Assembly: GCF_900091575.1 (NCBI RefSeq)
Contig: NZ_FMCR01000002.1
Location: 589,760-653,759 of the forward strand
Reading direction: 5' to 3'
Length of the DNA: 64,000 nucleotides
Origin: Micromonospora saelicesensis
GTDB taxonomy: Bacteria; Actinomycetota; Actinomycetes; Mycobacteriales; Micromonosporaceae
The translations under genes were made by a program, and so were the position numbers. Positions 26,767 to 37,304 of the stretch are shown here, in pieces. The notes below the pieces were generated by a model. The model saw only the letters and a list, made by a program, of their open reading frames with translations. It did no database searches and was not told the origin of the DNA. Within the stretch, counting starts at the first letter, position 1, and the number at the start of each line of letters is the position of its first letter.

Positions 26767-26831
26767 TCAACGCCGGTTCACCGTCACTCCCCAAGCGCCC
26801 GCTCTACACCCGGGTACCAACTCGGCGTGGG

Positions 26832-28019
26832 TCAGGCGATAAACCGCACCTCCGGGAAGGCCGGGTTCGGGCCGCTGAGCAGGCGCTGCGGCTGGTGGCG
26901 TAGGTGCAGGTCGAAGAACGCGAGTGGGTACGCCTGCTGGATCCGCACCGCCCGGGTCGGGTCGAGGGTGCCGATCCAGCCGGCGAGGGCCTCGTCGGGC
27001 ATTCCGGTGATCGTCGCCAGTTGCGGGATCAGCCACTGGAGGTCGCAGTACGACCCGTGGGCCGCACCCTCGGCGTGCACGTTGAGCCGCCATCCGCGCA
27101 GGTGTGACCAGAACTCGGCGACGCTCGACTCGGGGGTCCGGGTGTACTCCGCAGTCAACAGCATGAACGGCCGGTCCAGGTCGGTGGCCGGTGGGGCCGA
27201 TTCCATCGGGCCGTCGAAACTCAGCCCGGCCCGCACGCGCCGATCGGTGTTCATGACGAGCGCGGTCGCGGTGGCGCCCTTCGACCAGCCGAACATGCCG
27301 ATGCGACGCAGGTCGAGTGCCACGCCCAGGCCGGCCGGCAGCGCACGGCACTCGGCGTCCGGGTTGCGGCCGGCGGCGAGGTCCTCGATGCGGTCGAGGA
27401 CGAACCGGACGTCGTGGGCGGAGTCCCATGGTGCGAACGGCATGTCGGCGGGGACGGTGAGTCGGCCGTCGGGGAACTCGCCGTACGCGTCGTACGTGTG
27501 ATCCACCGTGACCACGGCGTAGCCCTGGCTGGCGAGTTCCTGGACCACGATGGTGGTCTCGGATCGGTGACCGTTGTTGCCGTGGGAGAACACGATCACG
27601 GGCAGCTGGCCAGGTGTCCGCAATGCCGGAGCTCCCTCGTGGCCGGCCGTGAGGGGCGCCGCCGCGATGTCGGCGTCGAAGTCGCTGGCCGCGAGCAGCG
27701 CGCGCGTCGGCGCGGCGGGCATCCACGGCGTCCGCGGATAATGCCGAGCGTCCCGCGTGGCGGGGTACCAGACGCTGGCCATCAGTTCGCGGTAGCGCCC
27801 CGGGCCGGCGACGGGATCCGGGCGTGATCTGTCCACAAGGTGCAGCGCCACGGTGCCCACGGGGTGCTGCCCGGTGGGCGGGGGCAGCGTGAGCCGGGGC
27901 GGGCCGGACGCGGCCTTCACCGGGGCAGCCCACCCGCGGCCGGCGCCACCGAGCGGCACGGCGACCCCGGTGACGAGCGCGGCTGCGAGCAGATGTCGGC
28001 GGTTCAGTGTGGTGGTCAT
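26832..28019 (-). CDS. exported alpha/beta hydrolase, PAF-acetylhydrolase/chlorophyllase-like
   Basis: This 395-residue protein starts with a Tat-like leader, NRRHLLAAALVTGVAVP, and a cleavage region near AAPVKA, so it is probably exported folded. The hydrolase core has the HGNNG oxyanion motif in VIVFSHGNNG and a nucleophile elbow GWSKGA, the GxSxG pattern of PAF-acetylhydrolase-like esterases; a C-terminal His is in GAAHGSYCD. The ATG overlaps the regulator stop by ATGA. As the last gene in a three-gene operon it may be the effector that the membrane protein and regulator serve. The substrate is unknown. Confidence 0.78.
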   Translation of the reverse strand: MTTTLNRRHLLAAALVTGVAVPLGGAGRGWAAPVKAASGPPRLTLPPPTGQHPVGTVALHLVDRSRPDPVAGPGRYRELMASVWYPATRDARHYPRTPWMPAAPTRALLAASDFDADIAAAPLTAGHEGAPALRTPGQLPVIVFSHGNNGHRSETTIVVQELASQGYAVVTVDHTYDAYGEFPDGRLTVPADMPFAPWDSAHDVRFVLDRIEDLAAGRNPDAECRALPAGLGVALDLRRIGMFGWSKGATATALVMNTDRRVRAGLSFDGPMESAPPATDLDRPFMLLTAEYTRTPESSVAEFWSHLRGWRLNVHAEGAAHGSYCDLQWLIPQLATITGMPDEALAGWIGTLDPTRAVRIQQAYPLAFFDLHLRHQPQRLLSGPNPAFPEVRFIA

Positions 28020-28381
28020 CGATCCTCCGGGATGTCGGTGTTCTCGACTCGTGCGATGAGCACCTTCAGACGCGTGACCTCCGCGGCGAGCGCGGCGCTG
28101 CCGGCGGGGGTCAGCGTGATCCAGGTGCGGCCGCGCCGACCCTCGTAGCCCTTCTCGACCCCGATCAGGCCGGCCGTCTCCAGCACGCTCAGGTGCTTGG
28201 AGAGGTTGCCGGCGGTCAGTTCGAGCTGGGTGCGCAGGAAGCCGAACTCGACCCGGCGGGCCTCGTGCGCGATGGTGAGGATGCCGAGCCGGACCCGCTG
28301 GTGCACCACGTCGTCAAGGTCTGTGACCGGATGCGCGGGTGCCGTCTCGTCCGGCGCGGGGGTGTCGTCGGGGTCGGTCAT
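28016..28381 (-). CDS. winged-helix transcriptional regulator (HTH_34/MarR-like)
   Basis: This 121-residue DNA-binding protein has an acidic, Pro-rich first 20 residues. A winged helix then includes RLGILTIAHEARRVEFGFLR, the recognition region GNLSKHLSVLETAGLI, and a wing KGYEGRRGRTWITLTPAG. Family members bind as dimers to short palindromes and often repress their own operon. Its start overlaps the membrane-protein stop and its stop overlaps the hydrolase start, so all three are coupled. The inverted repeat at 29084-29112, directly upstream of the first gene, is its likely site. Confidence 0.85.
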   Translation of the reverse strand: MTDPDDTPAPDETAPAHPVTDLDDVVHQRVRLGILTIAHEARRVEFGFLRTQLELTAGNLSKHLSVLETAGLIGVEKGYEGRRGRTWITLTPAGSAALAAEVTRLKVLIARVENTDIPEDR

Positions 28382-29082
28382 CGGGCCCGCCGCAGCCGCT
28401 GGGCGAGCGCGAAGCCGGTGCTGCCCAGCAGCAGCAAGCCGCCGGTGATGACCAGCATGGGTGCGAACTGCCAACGGCCGCCCCAGTGGACTGCCCAGCC
28501 GAAGGTGACCGGCACGAGCACCACCGTCAGGTACCCGAGGGCGAACAGCAGCAGCGCGGGGTGCCGTTCCAGCCAGGCCAGCACCAGCAGGGCGAGCCCG
28601 ATCCCGCCGGTCGGAGTGAGCAGCCGGAACAGGACCTGGACGGAGGTGGACGGGTCGAGGAGCTGCGGGTCGGGGACGATCCACGCCCCGGTGCCGGCTG
28701 CGAGGGCGGCGAACAGCACGACCGTGAGCGCGACACCGGTGAGCACGTACGGTCGCACCCGGGCGTCCACTCCGCGGGCCCGGGCGACCCGCAGGTACCC
28801 GCGGGCGATCACCACGTACGCCAGGAGCAGCGCCGCCAGCCAGTAGAGCTGCGGGGCTGGTTCCCAGACTTTGCATACCTGACCGCCGTCCACCGCACGG
28901 CAGCCGCTGGTGACCGTGGGGCCCCAGCCGGAAACGGGAATCGCGCCGAAGGTCACGACGGCCAGCACCAGCAGCGGCAGCCACGTCACCCGCTGGGTCA
29001 GACGTACTCGGCGCGCCAGGCCGCGCGCCTCAGCCAGGAGCCGGCGGGGATCGCCGTCGGCAGGAACCGCGTGGGAAGTCAT
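28378..29082 (-). CDS. six-helix membrane protein of unknown function
   Basis: This 234-residue protein has about six membrane helices separated by short loops, including WLPLLVLAVVTFGAIPV, LYWLAALLLAYVVIARGY and a last helix near the C-terminus. The first extracytoplasmic loop has two Cys (SGCRAVDGGQVCKV) that could form a disulfide. I do not recognise the family. It is the first gene of an operon with a winged-helix regulator and an exported hydrolase. Membrane proteins paired with this regulator type are common in actinobacteria, and the pair probably acts as a sensor-regulator unit, but that is inference. Confidence 0.7.
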   Translation of the reverse strand: MTSHAVPADGDPRRLLAEARGLARRVRLTQRVTWLPLLVLAVVTFGAIPVSGWGPTVTSGCRAVDGGQVCKVWEPAPQLYWLAALLLAYVVIARGYLRVARARGVDARVRPYVLTGVALTVVLFAALAAGTGAWIVPDPQLLDPSTSVQVLFRLLTPTGGIGLALLVLAWLERHPALLLFALGYLTVVLVPVTFGWAVHWGGRWQFAPMLVITGGLLLLGSTGFALAQRLRRAR

Positions 29083-29083
29083 G

Positions 29084-29112
29084 CCAACAGGTTTCCACAA
29101 CAAACCTATTGG
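29084..29112. promoter_or_regulatory. inverted repeat at the start codon of the regulator operon
   Basis: CCAACAGGTTT (29084-29094) and AAACCTATTGG (29102-29112) are inverted copies with one mismatch around a 7-base spacer. The repeat ends only one base from the leftward ATG at 29080-29082, so a bound protein, or an RNA hairpin, could block initiation. A second near-palindrome, CTATTGGCGATAG, overlaps its outer arm. Confidence 0.55.
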
Positions 29113-29172
29113 CGATAGTCCCGACCGCGTACGGATTTTCCGTCCCGCACAGCGCACCCCCATCCACCCCGG

Positions 29173-29228
29173 TGATCAAGAGGTTTGCGTCATGACAGGT
29201 CATCAGGATGACGCAAACTTCTTGATCA
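29173..29228. repeat. 56-bp inverted repeat with 21-base arms
   Basis: The arms at 29173-29193 and 29208-29228 match as inverted copies in 20 of 21 positions, starting TGATCAAGAGG and ending GTTTGCGTCAT. The 14-base loop begins with GACAGGTCAT, which can itself pair with the inner arm end. It is AT-richer than its surroundings, has no coding frame, and lies between a divergent operon promoter and the xylanase terminator. It may be a copy of a dispersed intergenic palindrome; this needs a genome search. Confidence 0.65.
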
Positions 29229-29243
29229 ACGAGGGCTGGGATG

Positions 29244-29278
29244 GGCCGGTGCGGAGGCGGTGGGCCTCCGCACCGGCC
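29244..29278 (-). terminator. terminator of the esterase-xylanase unit
   Basis: A perfect 14-bp GC-rich stem, GGCCGGTGCGGAGG (29244-29257) with its complement at 29265-29278 and a 7-base loop, begins about ten bases after the leftward xylanase stop codon. Confidence 0.78.
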
Positions 29279-29287
29279 GGTGGGCTT

Positions 29288-32051
<2,764 letters not shown>

Positions 32052-32358
32052 CGTCGCGATCCCTTGCGAAAAAGGCGCGTGGAAGGGGACTTAAGTCGAG
32101 GACTGCCCTTCGCCCGACCTTGACCGCGGCTCGCGTGACCATGTCAGCTTCGATCGAGCACACTCGATTGTCAAGACTTCCGGAAACCTTTCGCCGCAAC
32201 GGTTCCGGCGGTCACCTGCACAGCAATGGGCATCGACGGGCATGATCAGGGGCAATGGGTGGCGATAAATTATCGGGACGTTTTCGGAACCTGCCGGGCG
32301 CTGGGCGCACGGCACGAGGGCGGCCCGACCGGATGGCCGAGCCGCGCCCCACCCCCGC
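32052..32358. other. 307-base intergenic control region upstream of the CE1 esterase
   Basis: No gene is seen. Reading leftward it holds a 13-base palindrome CGATAA-A-TTATCG (32263-32275), the operator core at 32178-32189, a TTGACA hexamer at 32169-32174 with a weak -10, and about 100 bases of leader before the esterase ATG. The operon at 32359 and upward ends here on the same strand, without an obvious terminator hairpin. Confidence 0.55.
32169..32189 (-). promoter_or_regulatory. operator core and -35 of the esterase-xylanase unit
   Basis: TTCCGGAAACCT (32178-32189) is identical to a 12-mer at 43346-43357 upstream of the GH3 operon. It lies three bases upstream of a leftward TTGACA (32169-32174). 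The flanking GAAACCTTTC resembles the GAAAC-TTTC palindrome upstream of the LacI gene. Confidence 0.55.
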
Positions 32359-34497
32359 TCAGTAGATGTCCCGCCCTCGCTCGTCCGGCACCCCGGACTT
32401 GCGGAAGAAGTACGTGTTGATCTGGTCGCGCCACTCGGTGGCGCAGCGCACCTGCTCGTCGAGGCGTTCGGCGACCCGCTCGTACACGCTCGGGTCGATC
32501 ATGCCGGTCAACGTCTGCCACTTCCGTCGCATCGCCGTCACCTCCTCGACCCCCGCGAAGTGGGTGTCGTAGATGTGCTGGATGACTGTCGAGCCGCTGT
32601 GCAGCACATGCCCGTACGGCACGTGGTGGAAGAAGAGCAGCAGCTCGTCGGGGCAGGTCTCGGGTGACTCGTACACCTGGGCCCAGTACGGCGGGTACTG
32701 GCCGGCGAAGCCGGTGCCCGACACACGGCTGCGGTCCACGCCGACGCCGTCGCGGTCGGCGAAGTGGTAGGTGCCCCACCGGGTGTACTCGTACCCATCG
32801 ACGCCAGGGCCGTAGTGGTCGCCGGGGTTGACCATGAAGCCGACGCCCAGCGGGGCGGTGTAGCGCTCGTACGTCCGCCACGAGTCGTCCATGATCTCGT
32901 GCAGGGTCCGCCGCACCAGATCCGCGTCGGCTGTCGCCGACGGCGGAAAGGTCAGCGTGATCCATTCGTCGAGGATCGCCGTCGGGTCCCGCCGAGGGTC
33001 CCAGGCCAGCCGGCCGAACGTGTACAGGTTGGCCTGTGCCAACGGATGCCCGGTCCAGAAGAGGTCGTCGCCGACGTTGGCGACGGCGACCATCCCGCCG
33101 CCGGCCGCGGACTCCCCCGTGACCACGTCGGCGATCGTCCGCCCGCCCGGCCCCCAGGGGGCGAAGCCGAGCACCTCACTCCACCACGGGCCGAGGTGGC
33201 AGACGTGCCGCTGTTGGCCCGTGTACTCCTGGGTGACCTGCAACTCCACCGCCAGCCGGGTCGCCGGCATCGCGGCGAGCACCGGTGAGACCGGCTCGCG
33301 GGTCTGGAAGTCCACCGGGCCGAACTTCACCTGGACGACCACGTTGGTGCGGAACCGCCCGTCGAGCGGGGCGAAGTGGTCGTACGCGGCCCGAGCCCGG
33401 TCGGTGGACCGGTCCTGCCAGTCCTGGTGGTGGTTGTAGACGAACGCACGCCAGTGCACCACTCCCCCGAGCGGAGCGAGCGCCTCGGCCAGCAGGTTCG
33501 CCCCGTCGGCGTGGTCGCGGCCGTACGTGAACGGGCCGGGTTGCCCCTCCGAGTCGGCCTTCACCAGGTAACCGCCGAAGTCCGGGATGCGGTCGTAGAC
33601 CCGCCGGGTGGTAGCGGCCCACCAGGCCCGCACCGCCTCGTCCAAGGGGTCGGCGGTCGGCAGGCCACCGAGGAGCACCGGCGCGGCGAAGCTGACCGAC
33701 AGGTGCACCCGGATGCCGTACGGGCGCAGCGCGTCCGCGATCTCGGCCACGTCGCCGAGCCGTTCGGTGAGCAGCAGCGCCTCGGTACGGGCCACGTTGA
33801 CGTTGTTCACCGAGATCGCGTTGACCCCACAGGAGGCCAGCAGCCGCCCGTACTCCCGTACCCGGGCCAGGTCGCCGCGCGGACGGCCGTCCTGCCAGAA
33901 GATCGAGCCGCCCGCGTACCCCCGTTCGACCTGGCCCATCACCGGGTGCACTGCCACGTTGTCCCAGTGGTTCAGCATTCGTCGGCGCAGCGCCGGTCGG
34001 TGCCGCTCGGGCGGTCGGGCCGGGTCGAAGGCCGCCGCGCAGAGCCGGACCACGTGGAAGAGTCCGTACAGCAGGCCGGCGGGCGCGTCGGCCAGCACCG
34101 CTGTCACGTCGCCGGCCCGCGCCAACACGAAACCCTCGTCGCCGAGCGTCCCGCCGTCGCCCAGCTCGACCAGCGCCGCCTCGCCGGCGGCGCGCGCCGC
34201 CTCCACCGACGGGTTGGGCAGCTCACCGGCGTCGCGCAGGGCGAGCACCAGGTCGACGTCGACGTCCCAGGACGGGGAGTGCCACACCCGTCCGCCGTAT
34301 CGCGCGCAGGCGCGCGAGACCTCGTTGAGGACGGTGTCGACGAGCAACCCCTCGCCGTGCAGGAGGACGCGGCGCGCGCCGAGCGACCGGAACGCCTCCG
34401 GGGGCAGCCAGGCCGGGTGGACGCGCGGGTCGTCACCGTCCATCGGCTCCTCGACGAACATCAGCTGCTCCAACTCCACCGACTCTTCGGCGTTCAC
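32359..34497 (-). CDS. GH67 alpha-glucuronidase
   Basis: This 712-residue cytoplasmic enzyme has family GH67 hallmarks: the barrel strand NAISVNNVNV, GGYLVKADSEGQPGPFTYGR, WRAFVYNHHQDWQDR and VQVKFGPVDFQTREP, plus a long N-terminal beta domain and C-terminal helical domain. GH67 enzymes remove (4-O-methyl)glucuronic acid from the non-reducing end of imported aldouronic acids, leaving xylooligosaccharides for beta-xylosidase. It has no signal peptide. The GTG at 34497 overlaps the GH42 stop and has GGAGGA upstream. It is the last gene of the seven-gene operon from GH3. Confidence 0.93.
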   Translation of the reverse strand: MNAEESVELEQLMFVEEPMDGDDPRVHPAWLPPEAFRSLGARRVLLHGEGLLVDTVLNEVSRACARYGGRVWHSPSWDVDVDLVLALRDAGELPNPSVEAARAAGEAALVELGDGGTLGDEGFVLARAGDVTAVLADAPAGLLYGLFHVVRLCAAAFDPARPPERHRPALRRRMLNHWDNVAVHPVMGQVERGYAGGSIFWQDGRPRGDLARVREYGRLLASCGVNAISVNNVNVARTEALLLTERLGDVAEIADALRPYGIRVHLSVSFAAPVLLGGLPTADPLDEAVRAWWAATTRRVYDRIPDFGGYLVKADSEGQPGPFTYGRDHADGANLLAEALAPLGGVVHWRAFVYNHHQDWQDRSTDRARAAYDHFAPLDGRFRTNVVVQVKFGPVDFQTREPVSPVLAAMPATRLAVELQVTQEYTGQQRHVCHLGPWWSEVLGFAPWGPGGRTIADVVTGESAAGGGMVAVANVGDDLFWTGHPLAQANLYTFGRLAWDPRRDPTAILDEWITLTFPPSATADADLVRRTLHEIMDDSWRTYERYTAPLGVGFMVNPGDHYGPGVDGYEYTRWGTYHFADRDGVGVDRSRVSGTGFAGQYPPYWAQVYESPETCPDELLLFFHHVPYGHVLHSGSTVIQHIYDTHFAGVEEVTAMRRKWQTLTGMIDPSVYERVAERLDEQVRCATEWRDQINTYFFRKSGVPDERGRDIY

Positions 34498-36527
34498 CGG
34501 TCCTCCTCCAGCACGACAACCCCGTACGCCGGCAGCCGCAGGGCACCGCCGGCCGCCGTACGGTCGCCGGTGAGCAGGTCGACGCCGCCTGTCCGGGCGG
34601 TCACCTCGACCGGCTCGGCGCGGTGGTTGAGCAGAAACAGCAGTCGCGACCCGTCCGCCGCGACCCGCACGGCGGATTCCAGGTCCGGCACGTCCGGGTA
34701 GGGCCCGAGCAGGTCGTGCCGGGCGAGCACCTGCCGCACCACCCAGGACACCCCGGCCTGGTCCAGTCCTGCGGCCACGTACCAGCCGTCGCCGGCGCCG
34801 AAGGAGTTGCGGGTCACCGCCGGGGTGCCCGCGTAGAAGTCGGCCTGGTAGGTGCCGATGACCTGAGCGCCCTGCGGAATCACCAGCTCGAACAGCAGCC
34901 GCGCGTCGACGTCGACCTGATCCGCGCCGTCGCCGAGGCGGACCGGGTTCACCACCTCGGGGCCGCGGGCGTCCCACTCGTCGACCCGGACGCCCATGAG
35001 CTGCCCGAGCGGGCCCGGCACGTCCATCAGGAACACCTGGTCGTTTTCGTCCACCCGGCCGGACAGGTAGGTGGTCAGCACCGACCCTCCGCGCGTCGCC
35101 ACCGCCTCCAGCCGCTGCGGCAGGTCACCCTTGAGCAGGTGCAGGGCCGGGGCCACGACCACGTCGTAGCGGGACAGGTCGGCGGTCACCGCGACGACGT
35201 CCAGGTCCACACCGGCGTCCCAGAGTGCCCGGTGGTACGCGAGCACGACCTGTTGGTAGCGGACCAGCCGGGACGGGCCGTCGGACAGCTCCAACGCCCA
35301 CCAGCTGTCCCAGTCGAACAGCAGCGCCACCCGGGCCGGGGTCCGCGCGCCCAGCGACGCCGGACCGAGCCGTTCCAGTTCGGCGCCCAGCTCGGCGACC
35401 TCCCGGAACACCCGGGTGTCGGAGCGACCGGCGTGGCCGATGACCGCACCGTGGTACTTCTCGCTGGCACCACGGGAGGCACGCAGCTGGAAGAAGAGCA
35501 CCGCGTCGGCGCCGTGCGCCACGGCCTGCCAACTCCACAGCCGCATCAGCCCGGGGCGCTTCAACGGGTTGACGTCGCGGCACGCGGTGCAGCTCGGGGT
35601 CTGTTCCATCAGCCAGAACGGCTGGCCGTCCTTGAGCCCGCGCATCAGGTCGTGGGTGAGCGCCATCCGGGCCGCCGACCCGTCGTCGGGCGGGTAGTTG
35701 TCCCAGGAGACGAAGTCCAGATGAGGGGCCCAGCGGTGGTAGTCGATCGGCCGGTACATGCCCATGAAGTTCGTGGTCACCGGCAGCGTCGGGCTGGACT
35801 CCCGGATGGCCTCCTTCTCGTCGCGGAAGTTGGTCAGCATCGCGTCGGAGGTGAACCGCAGGTAGTCCAGTGTGATGCCCGGGAACGCGGTGTGGTCCGG
35901 GCCGCGCCAGTGCTCGGACAGCGCCGACGGCGGCTCGATCTCGTCCCAGTCGGTGAAGGTGTGCGACCAGAAGGTGGTGTACCAGGCCTCGTTCAGCGCG
36001 TCGAGGGTGCCGTAGCGGTGGCGCAGCCAGTTCCGGAAGCCGGCCGCGCACAGTGCGCAGTAGCAGGCGCCGCCGTACTCGTTGCCGACGTGCCAGGCGA
36101 GCACCGCCGGGGTGTCGGCGTAGCGGCGGGCGACCCGGCGGGCCAGCTCCGTCGAGAGCCGGCGGAAGACCGGCGAGCTGGGGCAGGAGTTGTGTCGCTG
36201 ACCGAAGCGGTGCTTGCGGCCCTCGAAGTCGGTCCGCGTCACCTCGGGGTACGCCTTCGCCAACCACGGTGGGTGGGCGCCGGTGCCGGTGGCCAGGCAG
36301 ATCCCGCGTCCCTCGGCACTGGCCCGCTCGACGATCCTGTCCAGCAGCGTGAAGTCGTAGGTGCCCTCGGCGGGCTGGGTGAGCGCCCAGTCGAACACCC
36401 CGAGGGTGACCAGGTCGATCCGTGCGGTGTCGAAGAGACGGTAGTCCTGCTTCCACACGTCCTCGGGCCACTGTTCCGGGTTGTAGTCGCCCCCGAAGGG
36501 CACCTTGGCGCTGAGGGGCAGGCTCAT
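34494..36527 (-). CDS. GH42 beta-galactosidase family glycosidase
   Basis: This 677-residue cytoplasmic enzyme has acid/base Glu150 in WHVGNEYGG and nucleophile Glu308 in WLMEQTPS. Four cysteines (C115, C155, C157, C160) in the usual zinc-binding arrangement, a trimerisation domain and a small C-terminal beta domain complete the GH42 layout. Though named beta-galactosidase, some GH42 members act on arabinosides or galactosyl side chains. Placement between a YesL-like protein and GH67 suggests it trims a side sugar of imported hemicellulose fragments. The ATG overlaps the preceding stop (ATGA). Confidence 0.9.
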   Translation of the reverse strand: MSLPLSAKVPFGGDYNPEQWPEDVWKQDYRLFDTARIDLVTLGVFDWALTQPAEGTYDFTLLDRIVERASAEGRGICLATGTGAHPPWLAKAYPEVTRTDFEGRKHRFGQRHNSCPSSPVFRRLSTELARRVARRYADTPAVLAWHVGNEYGGACYCALCAAGFRNWLRHRYGTLDALNEAWYTTFWSHTFTDWDEIEPPSALSEHWRGPDHTAFPGITLDYLRFTSDAMLTNFRDEKEAIRESSPTLPVTTNFMGMYRPIDYHRWAPHLDFVSWDNYPPDDGSAARMALTHDLMRGLKDGQPFWLMEQTPSCTACRDVNPLKRPGLMRLWSWQAVAHGADAVLFFQLRASRGASEKYHGAVIGHAGRSDTRVFREVAELGAELERLGPASLGARTPARVALLFDWDSWWALELSDGPSRLVRYQQVVLAYHRALWDAGVDLDVVAVTADLSRYDVVVAPALHLLKGDLPQRLEAVATRGGSVLTTYLSGRVDENDQVFLMDVPGPLGQLMGVRVDEWDARGPEVVNPVRLGDGADQVDVDARLLFELVIPQGAQVIGTYQADFYAGTPAVTRNSFGAGDGWYVAAGLDQAGVSWVVRQVLARHDLLGPYPDVPDLESAVRVAADGSRLLFLLNHRAEPVEVTARTGGVDLLTGDRTAAGGALRLPAYGVVVLEEDR

Positions 36528-37216
36528 GAGGTGAACTCCTTCCGGATCAGGTGGATCATCGGTTCGCTGATGCGCAGGTACGCCAGCACCGCGATCGACG
36601 CCAGCAGCATCAACACCGCTTCGGAGAAGACCGCGGTGATCCCGGCCGCCGCGGCCAGCAGCAGGGCGTTGCCGACGGAGACACCGGGGGTACGCACGAG
36701 GAAGTGCACGGCCAGCCGGAGCACGTCCCGGGTGCGGAGGTCGAACAGCGAGGTGATCACCAGGGCGTTGGCCGCGCAGAGTGTCACACCCACTCCGATC
36801 AGCACCAGCGGCACCGCCCACCAGCTCGACAGGCCGACCGCCCCGCGGTAGGCGAGGTTCACGGCGAGCACTGTCAGCCACAGCAGCGTCGGCACCCAGA
36901 CGCGCAGCACGCCGAGCACGTTGGCCCGGTAGCCACGCCAGAACAGGGTGGCCGGGCGCAGGTCGGTGAGGTCGGTTCGTTGGTGGCGCAGGGCGTACAG
37001 GGCAGCGGAGATCGCCGGGCCGACCGGTACGAGGAGGAGCGCGGCCAGCGGCAGGTTGCTCGGATCGCGGCCCAGCAGCAGCAGCAGCGGGAGCAGGGCG
37101 GGCAACGTGGTGAGCAGCAGGAGCAGCTCGACCACGAGCAGGATGTAGACGCGCGAGGTGATCCGCGACAGTGGTCCGTCGCCGAACTGTCGCCGGGTCT
37201 GAGTCGCGCCACTCAC
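36524..37216 (-). CDS. DUF624/YesL-like membrane protein
   Basis: This 230-residue integral membrane protein has about five or six helices and matches YesL (DUF624), a family found beside LplB-type oligosaccharide importers. Its role is unproven; an accessory subunit of the transporter is the usual guess. The GTG start has GGAGGGAG upstream. A hairpin separates it from the binding-protein gene, and it overlaps the GH42 gene. Confidence 0.8.
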   Translation of the reverse strand: MSGATQTRRQFGDGPLSRITSRVYILLVVELLLLLTTLPALLPLLLLLGRDPSNLPLAALLLVPVGPAISAALYALRHQRTDLTDLRPATLFWRGYRANVLGVLRVWVPTLLWLTVLAVNLAYRGAVGLSSWWAVPLVLIGVGVTLCAANALVITSLFDLRTRDVLRLAVHFLVRTPGVSVGNALLLAAAAGITAVFSEAVLMLLASIAVLAYLRISEPMIHLIRKEFTS

Positions 37217-37260
37217 TGTCGCTCCCTCCGGTCGACTCAGCTGATCCGTGGTCGCCGGGG

Positions 37261-37295
37261 GTCCGGCCGGGCCGCGACGGGCGGCCCGACCGGAC
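37261..37295 (-). terminator. intercistronic hairpin after the binding-protein gene
   Basis: GTCCGGCCGGGCCGC (37261-37275) and GCGGCCCGACCGGAC (37281-37295) form a 15-bp stem with one G-T pair and a 5-base loop, just after the stop of the binding-protein gene. Since the next genes lack a promoter that I can see, it probably attenuates or protects the upstream message, giving more binding protein than downstream products. Confidence 0.6.
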
Positions 37296-37304
37296 TCCCG
37301 CTGA

